A DNA stretch of 64,000 nucleotides from Cepaea nemoralis. Lineage: Eukaryota; Mollusca; Gastropoda; Stylommatophora; Helicidae. Shown piece after piece: positions 53,984-63,607 of the stretch. The position numbers and the translations under genes are program-made. The first letter of the stretch is position 1. The number at the start of each line of letters is the position of its first letter. The stretch spans positions 498,501-562,500 of the forward strand of contig JACEFZ010024509.1 in the NCBI GenBank assembly GCA_014155875.1. The letters run 5' to 3'. Under the pieces are notes generated by a model. It saw nothing but the letters and a program-made list of their open reading frames with translations. It had not been told where the DNA came from and searched no databases.

Positions 53984-56149
53984 TGTCGTGTCCTCCTTTA
54001 AAGTGTCGTCCCTGGAGTGAGGAGATCCGACACCCACATTATAATATTATTTTTTTTTCCCCCTCAATATTCTGGAGAATCCACCAGCTTCCGTCCAACA
54101 CACTCCATCAGCCTATGGACACCTTTTCCTATCACTCTCACACTGTCGTACTATGCCCCCTTCTCATACTTCCCCAACGCAACATACTCAACAACTCTTA
54201 CTTCTAGAAATTAATAAAGATTAATTTATTAAAATAAAAGTGTAACGTGTATGAGACGTGTATGCGAAGAAAATGTGTGACGTGTTCTATAAAGTGTAGA
54301 GAATCTGACTCTCAGACATCAGATCAGTCCGCTGATCACAGCAAAGATAGACCACAGCACGTTACGTCAGAACAAGTACGTCTCACCCGTTGCCGGAACC
54401 ATCCTGCCGGATACTGCTTTGCTTCTGTAGACCTCTGGTAATCCCATTTCATGAACATGAGAAATAGACACCGGTGGTATGAACAGTTACTTATGGACTG
54501 GATTCACTCTACACAATGTCCGTTCCTAATGTTCTCTAACCAACTGCACAAGTTCTTTTCTAGTGTTTACACAGTTAGTAAAGTTAAGTGTTAGTCGACA
54601 GATCATCCTCGTTGCACATCGAACCATTCAGTCCGCAAGTGCTAATTACTAATGTTAATTGTTACTGTACTAACACTAGTTATTCTTAACCGGTTCTCGG
54701 TTCGTTACCACTGTTTAATGCTGTATGGTGCAACTGTAATCTTCACTATGTTGGGTGAATCAACCTCCCTCTAGCTTTTAATCACGTCTGTAAGCAATCT
54801 TTATTGATTTCCGAACTGGTGTTCTTCCGACTGGGATTTTCTTCCTTCCCAAAACTTTATTGAGCTTCCTTGGATCTGGTAGGGAACCTAGGATAGAAAC
54901 AACACACCTGGTGATAGTACTAGTTCATGATTCTTTCGGCTGAGTGTAAGCCTATCACCTTGCCTAATGATCGTTAGCTAACTAGACTTAGTCATAGAGC
55001 AGATTGGCTACCCACCTAGAGTCGAATCAGGTTATGACAAAGAAAAAATCAGCAAACAGAATGTGGAACCCCTCCCACAAGGGACACCTACGGGAAATCC
55101 CAATTATCCCTCATTACTCAATTCTCAACTAGTAAAGCTTATCAACACTTCACTAATCTATTCTAGCTAACAGAGTCAAGTATCACTTCCCTACTCTAGC
55201 TAGTTTCCACTAACAGTGCTAATCATCACACTATAGTTTAACAAGGCTACTGCCTAAAGTAATTATAACGAATATATTATAATAGGTTATACCTTAAATG
55301 GCACCACTGCAGTCCTATCAATCATATCTACATCTGCCATTATAGGCACGTGTAAAATTAAGTCACTAATTAACACACGGTAGATATTATTTCCACTAGG
55401 CGCTGCCGTGCCCTGGCACTCTGACTAAAGCATAATTTCAAGTCCTCCCTAGCTGGTCACAACTAGAGTTTATATGGCAAACTACCAAAGTTGTCCACGT
55501 GACTTTATCCTCTTCTCCCCCACACAGGTGTTATTTGGACATATCAACCATTTGCAAGGATCCATTTTTCCGGGCTTAAATCCTGTCAAAGTTGTCAGTA
55601 ATTGTTAAGATTCTCAAAACAAGCCAGCGAATTTTATGACGACTTCCAACAAACAGTTGCAAATAACCCCGTCAAACTCTTCATGTTCCGGAAACCAAGA
55701 ATTGACATATGTACTGTTTTCTCCCTACTAAGTACTTCCGTTTTACATCTGCCATTGTGATCTCACGGCTTCCATCTGCATTCAAATGTTGACAAACTTG
55801 TCAATCTTCTGTTCCGTGGTGACAATATATGTGATTCTAACTGGTAATGAACTGCCAACTCGGTGTATCCCTTCCTTCTCACTCAACACCAAATGTGTAG
55901 ATGGGCTGACCCCACTGCTTCCATTTACATTCAAATGTAGACAAACTAATCAAGGCGATGCCAGGACCTGTCACCATCAACACCGACCGTTCCAAATCCG
56001 TTATAGATGTACACGTGCAGCTACAAATATTGTCCTGAGATTTTGACATCCGCGGTGTTTTTCCAGTTAGTAAAATAATGGTGCTGAAAATACACGCCAA
56101 GCAAACGTCGGGAATATTTATCTGTTTAACTCATGGCAATCTCGCGACA
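53984..56149 (-). repeat. 5' LTR of the Gmr1-like element
   Basis: 2166 bp, essentially identical to the 3' LTR. It carries the same candidate promoter and polyadenylation words and the same LINE-tail block (about 54595-54647). Confidence 0.95.
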
Positions 56150-56154
56150 ATCAG

Positions 56155-57150
56155 TGAATTGTAATCGAAATTCTTGTTGCCGAGAAGGAAACTGCTGTGA
56201 ACATTCACAAGCGTCTACGTGATGTGCATGGACGTTTTTTAATCGACATGAGCAGAGTCAGTCGCTGGGTTAGGAGAATCAAAGAATCAGGAAGTGGAGA
56301 TACATAGCTTGATCGGCCGCTCTTTGGACGTAATGTCACAGCCACCAACGCAGAAATGTGGAAATGCGCTAAGGGCATTATTCTTACTGACAGGCGAATC
56401 ATTAATCAACATTTAGCCTTACAGCTATCAGTCAGCAATGATAGTGCAAATGCAGTTATAAAAGCTCTCCGATTTTCTCAGCTTTGCGCAAGATGGGCTC
56501 CTCGAAGTCTCACAAATGACCAAGTACTGCAAAGGAAAGCAATTTCCTCGTGTCAATGCTGACGGAGAGAACATTTTGGCTAAGATATAGGTAACGAAAC
56601 CTGGGCACATCATATTGGACCTCAGACAAAAAGACAGTCAATGGAGTGGAATCATTAGCAATCACCACAAAGAAAGAATTTCAACACAACTCCTTTAGCT
56701 GGAAATGTCATGATCACTGTCTTTTGAACATTGAAGGTGCGATTCTTGTGGATGCTAGGCCAAGAGGAGAGACAATCAACTCGCAAGTTTACATTAAGCC
56801 ATTGAAAAAGCCATTGAAATCAACGTTTTCGAAGGCCGCACAAGAAAGGAATCCAGCAGATCTGCTTCTCCTTCACGACAATGCGCGTGCCCTCACACAA
56901 GTCTGGCAAGACGGGAAGCAATCACTAAACTGGGTTGGACTCTACTACCCCATCAAAACTATAGTTTCGATTTGGCACTCATTGATTATAATCTATTTGG
57001 TTCACTTAAGGATACACTCAGTGGGACGAGGTCTGAAGACGATGAAGGCGTGATTCATTCATCGAAGGAATGGCTACATGATCAAGACAAAATCTGGAAC
57101 GGGCAAGGAATACATGCACTTGTTTCGCTCTAGGATAAAGCCGAACAAGT
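56155..57150 (+). pseudogene. mariner transposase, decayed
   Basis: Recognisable with frame changes: 'KETAVNIHKRLRDVHGRFLI' and 'MSRVSRWVRRIKESGSGD' (helix-turn-helix), 'ETWAHHIGPQTKRQSMEW', 'LLHDNAR', 'FDLALIDYNLFGSLKDTLSG' and 'HALVS'. The start of the gene lies left of 46721. The first catalytic Asp (the residue before ETW) is Asn, and there are several stops and shifts, so the transposase is dead. Close to the mariner group that gave rise to SETMAR. Confidence 0.88.
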
Positions 57151-57239
57151 TGATGGGGATTATGCTGAATAACACCGATGTTTACATGACATATCCATGT
57201 ATATTAAGAATACATTTCACGCTTTTTGAATAAACGGCT

Positions 57240-57271
57240 CCTGAGGAAAACGATGTGGTGCATTACTTTCT
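57240..57271 (-). repeat. mariner terminal inverted repeat, right
   Basis: The plus strand starts 'cctgaggaaaacgatgtggt' and ends 'ttactttct', the complement of the left repeat with one mismatch. Confidence 0.9.
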
Positions 57272-57304
57272 CAATGCCACTCGTTATAAATTATATTTAT
57301 CTTA

Positions 57305-58639
57305 TTAATCACCCTTAAACAATATTGAATTATTTTTGGACAGATCTGTTTGTTCTTGCTTTCCTCCAATAAAATTTTTATAATCTTCTTCAACATTTAT
57401 AGTCAAAGATGCGTATGTGCTTTTGCGCATCTTTACCAGCCGAGACCGCTCCAGAGACAGCAACCATTCTCTTCTGATCCACCCCACCTTTATCCTCTTG
57501 ACCATGTTCATTGAGTGGCTAAGGAAACATGTCCTAGTGAATGTCTGTGTCTCGAGCCATGTTATTGCTTTACATACTGCCATAACTTCCATAGTCAGGC
57601 TACGTGTGGTTTCAGTGAAAGCACCAGAGTCCTCCTTCACAATTCTCCCTCCAGCCCGAGCCGTAAAGGCCCACGAGCTTCTCACATGTCGAACGACCGA
57701 CCCATCTGTGTAGATGACAGCATCACCGTCTAGCGAATTCTCGAAAATCAACGCTTGTACTTCACCCTCCACAGCAGCCGAATTTTCTTGTCTGCATTTT
57801 CTATCTAGTTGGATGCAAACTGAAAAGGATGTGCAGAAATCTGCTGGCACTTGTACCCACTCCTCGCCAGGTTCTAAGTCCTCAAGTGAACACACCTGTT
57901 GAAGAATGTCTTCGGCTTGACCCATCCACGACCGTCTTCTTTTTAACCTGCTGCCCTTCACCTTCATAATTTCACTGTGCAGTGGATGTTGTGTGTTTGC
58001 GTTAACTCTGAGGTATGCGCGTGCTCTGCAAACTTGTATTCTGTCTTCAATGGTTGGAAAATCAAAAAGGTAGCGCATCGCCCTGCATGCTGTATCTCTT
58101 GTACATCCAAGAATAATGCGCATAGCTTCATTCTGTATCCTTTCCATCCTTTCTATCTGCTTACGGTTGAGAGTCAGGATTGCCATTGCATATTCAAAAC
58201 CAGACGTGACCAGCCCCTCGTACAGAAGACATAGATGTCGCTGCTCACAATTTGCTGCCGGCATCACCCGCATCGCAGCCAAACCTCGCTTGGCCTTTGT
58301 TATCACCTGGTCTATGTGCTCATTATAAGCAAGGCTTCGATCAAACCATATCCCTAGGTAATTCATTGCCTGCATTATTTCCACCGTCTGTGAACACAGC
58401 TTTACAGTTGGTGTTGGAGTGTTGACAATATGATTATTCAACGAGAACCAAGTCACTGTTGCCTTTGTTGGGTTGACCATTGCCCCAGCTTCATCACACC
58501 AAGTACTTATGCGATTGAGTTCGGTTTGTAGTTCCACAGCATCCTGATCTCTATCCTTACGCTGACGATCCACTAACACATCATCGGCATATGACAATGT
58601 CCTACCAGGTCCAGTGATCTGCTCACCGGTGATTCTCAT
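57305..58639 (-). pseudogene. LINE-F RT second half and partial RNase H
   Basis: 444 codons open. RT palm 'TLSYADDVLVDRQRKDRD' at residue ~15, 'MVNPTKATVTWFSLNNH' ~55, thumb region 'RMERIQNEAMRIILGCTRDT' ~165. RNase H starts with 'DAVIYTDGSVVRHVRSSW' (~305) and 'TMEVMAVCKAITWLET' (~345). The last ~40 codons ('RKSTYASLTINVEEDY'...) are flanking DNA read in frame, not LINE. Confidence 0.82.
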
Positions 58640-59590
58640 TATGTAGGTGTTGAACAGTACCGGAGATAATGGTGATCCCTGTGGTAGGCCAGGATATTTT
58701 GTTGTTGTTTCCGAAGTCCAACTGCCACATCTAAAAACTGCTTTCCGTTAGAAGAGGGCTGTAGCGATCCAACTAAGGAGGAATGGACTTATTTTGAGTT
58801 CAAGAAGCTGAAGCATTAACAAATCCAATGGTACGCTGTTGTACGCGTCCTCAAGATCAATCGTTGCAGCGAAGGTTGCAATGCCTGAGTGGAAACCTTC
58901 ATAGACATCATGGGCAAAAACTGCTGCATTCGTCCAAGTTTCGCTTTTTCGACGGTTCCCACCCAGGGTAGGTGGGAAAACACCTTGCCTCTCTAGCTGG
59001 CTTGATATTTCCCTGGCAATTAATTTCTCCAGCAGCTTGCCTATTGTATTCAGCATGGTTATAACTCGATATCCCTGAATTTTTGTGTGGTCTTTGTCAG
59101 GCTTCGGCAAGGGAATCAGATAGCTGTGTAGCCACTCCTCTTTGATGCTAGCACTCCCTATACTGTTGTTGTACATGTCTGCTAGTTTCTCTAGCTCGTT
59201 GTCGGTACACCTATTGATGTCGTCGTATCTTATGTCATCAGGCCCTGGAGCGCTGTTTTTTGTTCGTCGAAGCACAGCCTTGATTTCTTTCACTGTCACT
59301 GTGTCTTCATCCGAAGTGTTCTGGACCTTGCACCTGTTTGAGGTGACTTCCTTGGCAAGATTTCGGCCTCCCATGTCTGTCTGGCTGCTCTGCTCAAGGT
59401 AGCGTTCAAAGAGGGCTTTGCCCTTGTTCTCGTCAGTCCTCTGCCAGATGAGGTCAGCACCTTGTAAGTCAGAAATGCTCTTATCCTTGACTACCCCACT
59501 CCTGCTTTTATGTAGTCGCCAGAATAATTTCAGTGACTTGTCTGTGCTTACTCTTTGACACACCACTGCCCATTTTTCACTTTTAGCCAC
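57428..59590 (-). mobile_element. I/Nimb-like LINE (LINE-F), inverted 5' block
   Basis: Minus-strand LINE part with RT and the first half of RNase H. Its 3' edge is cut inside RNase H at about 57428, after 'SLERSRLVKM'. The missing second half of RNase H lies just to the right in plus orientation (59740-60110). The two blocks together look like one insertion with an inverted 5' part. The edge at 59590 is approximate. Confidence 0.78.
58748..59590 (-). pseudogene. LINE-F RT first half
   Basis: 280 codons: 'LKLFWRLHKSRSGVVKDKS', 'RTKNSAPGPDDIRYDDINR', 'IQGYRVITMLNTIGKLLEKL' and 'ATIDLEDAYNSVPLDLLMLQ' (palm A; Asp present). It ends at a stop (58748) about 36 codons before the YADD frame at 58639. 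The gap reads 'GLPQGSPLSPVLFNTYI'-like sequence in another frame. No endonuclease, so the 5' end is truncated. Confidence 0.82.
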
Positions 59591-59591
59591 C

Positions 59592-60150
59592 TTGACCAGT
59601 TTTTTTTTTTTTAATAGCTTAGTTTGTGTGCTTCTCTCTTTCTACGTGCATGCAGGGACTAGGATGACCAGCTCTATTCTTCTTGGCATTTTGCCATCTC
59701 CTTACAGCACTACGCTTACCCACCCAAGCATTCTCCACCTCGAAACTCCACCAAAGTGGATTAGTTTCATCTTCGTGCCAGGGCATGCGGGAGTACAAGG
59801 AAATGAGCGGGCTGACAAGCTCGCGGGTGAGGCTACGGTGGGGGGCGGACGCGCCATGGACCAGGCTGACATTCTGAATGCTCTACGAGAAGTAAGACTT
59901 TTGCGTGAACCAAGTGATGACTGTGAATCTACAACCATGGCCAGACTGCGAGAACAGCAAATTAATAAAAGAGGGGTGGCCAAACAAGAACACTACGCAG
60001 GAAGCCAAAGAAGATTGCTAAACCAACACAGAACTGGTGCTGTTAGCCGCTACACGCTGCGGGATTTGCTGAGAAGGGGATCCGAGCACTTATAGACTGA
60101 ATGGTTCGATGTGCAATGAGGATGATCTGTCGACTAACTAACTAACTAAC
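59592..60150 (+). mobile_element. LINE-F 3' block: RNase H end and tail
   Basis: The plus-strand frame (59592-60095) reads from residue ~55 'KWISFIFVPGHAGVQGNERA' then 'DKLAGEATVGGGRAMDQADI', the second half of LINE RNase H, and ends 'RYTLRDLLRRGSEHL'. A short 3' UTR ('gactgaatggttcgatgtgc', 'aatgaggatgatctgtcgac') and an (ACTA)n tail follow to 60150. The first ~150 bp (59592-59740), with a T14 run, are not LINE RNase H and are unassigned. Confidence 0.78.
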
Positions 60151-60157
60151 TGACTGA

Positions 60158-60835
60158 TTTACCGTATGACAGTAGATGACAGAGACAGTACTACCCGCTT
60201 CGAATGTTGAGCAGCTCTCACCATAACCGACACCCCACATTGTGTCAAAGGCTTGGTCGGAGGAAAGCAATTTGGAGTTTACAAGCCTTATCCTGATGCG
60301 AAGAAATGCAACCTAAAGACTAAATGTGGCAGGGCAGACCCGGCCCTAAGCCTGGTATAGAATTGAAACCCCGACAGGGGGACAGTTAGAGCATTGCTTT
60401 GCTGATTCGACAGTTTCTTCAACTTGTCTCATTCCAGATGTAATGGTGTTACCTTTCCTCTGGAATAAACTAGGCAGGCCGAGAGAGGGATCATGCTGCA
60501 TGGGCCACACATAGTCTCTACATTTCAACCCAGGCTTTCTGCTATTAAGAGGTATATCTCCATCCATGGTCTTAACCGGTCTCGAGAGGTAGCAGTTACG
60601 GGTTAAAATTCCTTGTCTGCGTGATGGTGGAAAGACAATGTGTTCACCTGCACATATTAAGGACGAACATTTAAAGTGCAAATTGGTCGGATCAGTCACA
60701 TTCGTTACCGCTATGGGTTATAGGTATTATGTCTTTTTTTTTTTTTCTTTTTTTGTAAGAATAATATCACAAACTATCGTCTGTGAAGACGACAAGGTGT
60801 CAGCAAGCAACAAAACGCGGACACCTTTCACATAT
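60158..60835 (+). mobile_element. Internally deleted LINE-D derivative
   Basis: 60158-60620 matches the LINE-D 5' UTR (36457-36935): 'cgacaccccacattgtg', 'ggcaggccgagagagggatc', 'ttacgggtta'. From about 60622 the sequence matches the LINE-D 3' end (40710-40860): a zinc-finger remnant 'GRTFKVQIGRISHIRYRY' and 'caaactatcgtctgtgaaga'. About 3.7 kb, including endonuclease and RT, is missing. It ends just before the KLHL stop codon. Confidence 0.8.
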
Positions 60836-60842
60836 AACTAAG

Positions 60843-62540
60843 TTATAAAGTTACGACAATGGGCAGGCATGGAGTGTCACTCCATATTTGTATTACCCTA
60901 ACCTTCTCGATGATTCCAGGAAGACTTGTCGGCCACAGAAAATCTGTTGGCTTGTGTTCACAGTTTGTGCTTCCAAAAATGAAAAGCTTTTTCTTGTATA
61001 CTATAGAGCCGTATATTTGCCATTCGAATCCCCAAAGTTCACATACAAATTCAAAGCCAACCTGTAAAAAATCGTCACAAACAATTTTCCACAAATTACC
61101 GTTTTTCTGCAACACAAACACATTTCCATCGTACATGAAACTGACTATGCCATCTACTGGTAAGGTGATTGGTTTGTTTCGTGACAATATAGAGCAATTT
61201 TTGCGGTTCGGATCGAAATGCAGTGTCCTCACTTCGCCGTGGAGTGTGCCAAACATTAGAACATCAGCTTTATATGCTATCATTGATTCTACATAACGAA
61301 TTCCTGTTTCGCATACTTCCCATTTCTTACCGTAACCATATGTGCAGTTAATGCGCCGAAGATATCCAAATTGTGTGTCTAAGCCGTAAATATAACTTCC
61401 GAGGGGCAACAATATATTTCTTTTCGTCTGCACTTGCGGGAAAGGTTCTTCGAGTAAACATTTCCAGACTTTGTCATGTGTGAACATCTGTAAAGTTTTC
61501 CAATTGTTCATGTACAGCACGTTGTCAAACACGGCTAAACTGGCCATTTTTTTATCTGGCAATGTCGTGTACTCTTGCCAGGAACCATCCTTAAGGACGT
61601 AAATATTAATCCTGTCACCGGAAGCAAAGACCATGGCGTGTTTCATCTTACTTGTTGCCCTATGAACAGCGGTATCTTGCCATGGACCATGTCGATGTTT
61701 CACAGACAATTTATAGTCGACAGCTTTGAAAACCATATCACGAGCACCCCTACAAGACGCGATGATGTCATCCTCAAACAGTTCTCTCAAACATTCATTG
61801 CTGACTAAACAAAGACGTACAGCAGATAACAGTTTTACTATATACTGCTTTCTATCTACGATTGTGGTATTGACAAATATATCTTCAGTACTTTCAGAAG
61901 CAATACCAGCTTGTGACTCTGTTGAAGCTGACGAGCTTTTCTCAGTATAGTTTATCCATTTCAAAATAACTCCCACAACGGAATCTTCGCAACGAGCTTT
62001 CAAATTATCGCGTTGAAGAATATTGTAAACATCGATTGCAGGAAGCTGATGAAATCCCATGCATAAACTACATGATTCGAAATTGTTGCACACAAAACTG
62101 AAGAAGAATCTCTTTACTTTTTGTGAATCAAGCTGGCTTGCATGATTGTAAAATTCAAGACAATTTGATTCTGACATTGTTCTTTTAACAAAACGCTCAC
62201 ATTCATCAATCATTAAGCCAATCTGTAGCTGAACTGTGGCATGCCACACTTCAAGAATATTTTCTTTCGTTAAACCATCGAATCCTTTGTACAGACAATC
62301 AAAGATGACAACAAATACATCTTTGGTGACTCCTTGAAGATCAACACAATTCTCTTGGCACTCTTTCATCTGCGACCTGAAGAGTGCCTGGAAGTACCCA
62401 GAGCAAGCATTCAGGATCACTTTATGACACGGAAAAGAAACATCTTCCACAATAACAGTGAAGTCGCTGAAAGCAGATAAATCGGGCAGGTTTCTCAAAT
62501 ACTTATGAAGACCATAACCCAGTTGTGGTCTAATAGCCAT
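60843..62540 (-). CDS. KLHL-like BTB-BACK-Kelch protein, copy 2, intact
   Basis: 565 residues from the ATG at 62538-62540 (MAIRPQLGYG); the frame opens 29 codons earlier, but that part is not shared with copy 1. BTB residues ~18-125 ('FSDFTVIVEDVSFPCHKVIL', 'ALFRSQMKE'); BACK ~130-240 ('NCLEFYNHASQLDSQ', 'FVCNNFESC'); a spacer with 'SSSASTESQAGIASESTED'; and a C-terminal ~280 residues of propeller-like strands ('VFASGDRINIYVLKDGSWQE', 'LAVFDNVLYMNN', 'VSFMYDGNVFVLQKNGNLWK'). Classical Kelch GG pairs are not evident, so the repeats are diverged. Family role: dimeric substrate adaptor for a CUL3 E3 ligase (inferred). 'tatttttgcag' immediately before the ATG suggests the end of a 5'-UTR intron; the coding part is one exon. 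Confidence 0.9.
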   Translation of the reverse strand: MAIRPQLGYGLHKYLRNLPDLSAFSDFTVIVEDVSFPCHKVILNACSGYFQALFRSQMKECQENCVDLQGVTKDVFVVIFDCLYKGFDGLTKENILEVWHATVQLQIGLMIDECERFVKRTMSESNCLEFYNHASQLDSQKVKRFFFSFVCNNFESCSLCMGFHQLPAIDVYNILQRDNLKARCEDSVVGVILKWINYTEKSSSASTESQAGIASESTEDIFVNTTIVDRKQYIVKLLSAVRLCLVSNECLRELFEDDIIASCRGARDMVFKAVDYKLSVKHRHGPWQDTAVHRATSKMKHAMVFASGDRINIYVLKDGSWQEYTTLPDKKMASLAVFDNVLYMNNWKTLQMFTHDKVWKCLLEEPFPQVQTKRNILLPLGSYIYGLDTQFGYLRRINCTYGYGKKWEVCETGIRYVESMIAYKADVLMFGTLHGEVRTLHFDPNRKNCSILSRNKPITLPVDGIVSFMYDGNVFVLQKNGNLWKIVCDDFLQVGFEFVCELWGFEWQIYGSIVYKKKLFIFGSTNCEHKPTDFLWPTSLPGIIEKVRVIQIWSDTPCLPIVVTL

Positions 62541-63162
62541 CTGCAAAAATATGAATGCATCATTTCTCAATACAAACTTTATTTTTTTTGGGGGAAAACT
62601 AATATAATCTGAGGGAAACATACACATCTTTTATACAGAGATAGAGTGATGATGAAGACGATGGTGATGACAATGATGATGATGATGTAAGAGACAAATT
62701 ATTACCCATATCAGGAGAAGACAGCGGTTATTTGGAAGGACGGGTTATGAAATAAGGGAGTCTGGAGAATGATAAGACAGCTGGAAATAGCCATGTTATT
62801 TGAGGCAGTGGACTTGTAGTTTGCTTTTTAGAAGGATGTTGGAACTTGTGAGCATAGAAGAAACGAAAATCTGAGGTACTGAGAGCTGTATGTGTTACAT
62901 GATCACGTATGAAAAAATAATTAGGAAAAGTCCATTGAAATGCATATAGAATATGAGCGGAAGAAGTGAAGTAAAGAAATTGGTCTTATGTTGGAAAAAA
63001 TTAGGGGAAAAGGCAAAGAGCGACAGAGAAAGATGTATAAGGAAAGTTTACGCAGCTGAGCAAGAAATAATAATGTAAGCAACAAAGACTTTATCAGAAC
63101 ATCAGATGATAGAAAGGATTGGAGAACAAGATGGCTGGTTTATGTTCAAGACAGGCGTCTGA
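62541..63162. other. Duplicated 5' flank of KLHL copy 2
   Basis: Continuous here, but split in copy 1 by LINE-A: 62541-62865 matches 4471-4795 and 62868-63162 matches 11379-11670. It shows the pre-insertion state of the LINE-A target. No other gene seen. Confidence 0.8.
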
Positions 63163-63163
63163 A

Positions 63164-63198
<35 letters not shown>

Positions 63199-63330
63199 AG
63201 AAGAAGAAGAAGAAGAAGAAGAAGAAGAAGAAGAAGAAGAAGAAGAAGAAGAAGAAGAAGAAGAAGAAGAAGAAGAAGAAGAAGAAGAAGAAGAAGAAGA
63301 AGAAGAAGAAGAAGAAGAGGAGGAGGAGGA

Positions 63331-63365
<35 letters not shown>

Positions 63366-63607
63366 AGAAGAAGAAGAAGAAGAAGAAGAAGAAGAAGAAG
63401 AAGAAGAAGAAGAAGAAGAAGAAGAAGAAGAAGAAGAAGAAGAAGAAGAAGAAGAAGAAGAAGAAGAAGAAGAAGAAGAAGAAGAAGAAGAAGAAGAAGA
63501 AGAAGAAGAAGAAGAAGAAGAAGAAGAAGAAGAAGAAGAAGAAGAAGAAGAAGAAGAAGAAGAAGAAGAAGAAGAAGAAGAAGAAGAAGAAGAAGAAGAC
63601 GAAGAAG
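63163..63607 (+). repeat. (GAA)n tract, copy 2, about 445 bp
   Basis: Nearly pure GAA, with a short GAG-rich interruption at about 63316-63342 that shifts the phase. The paralogous tract in copy 1 is about 175 bp. The 164-codon Glu/Lys ORF is a repeat translation. Confidence 0.96.

Larger units (their letters stand above)
46722..56149 (-). mobile_element. Gmr1-like Ty3/gypsy LTR retrotransposon, intact
   Basis: 9428 bp, minus-strand sense. Ends TG...CA, flanked by the 5-bp duplication ATCAG (46717-46721 and 56150-56154). Parts in element order: 5' LTR (56149-53984), PBS (53979-53969), leader with 32-bp repeats, one gag-pol ORF (53536-48953), polypurine tract, 3' LTR (48888-46722). The order PR-integrase-RT-RNase H is the hallmark of the Gmr1 lineage, a Ty3/gypsy group with Ty1/copia-like domain order. 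LTRs differ by one substitution and one base in a T run, so the insertion is recent. All parts needed for mobility look present; activity is not shown. Confidence 0.95.
46531..57284 (+). mobile_element. mariner transposon split by the LTR element
   Basis: Left end 46531-46721 and right end 56155-57284, about 1.3 kb in total without the insert, the usual mariner length. Inner terminal inverted repeats of 32 bp match with one mismatch (46543-46574 and 57240-57271; shared word 'agaaagtaatgcaccacatc'). Outer ends are weaker and flanked by TA on both sides. The left part is cut at the ATCAG target site of the retrotransposon. Confidence 0.9.
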
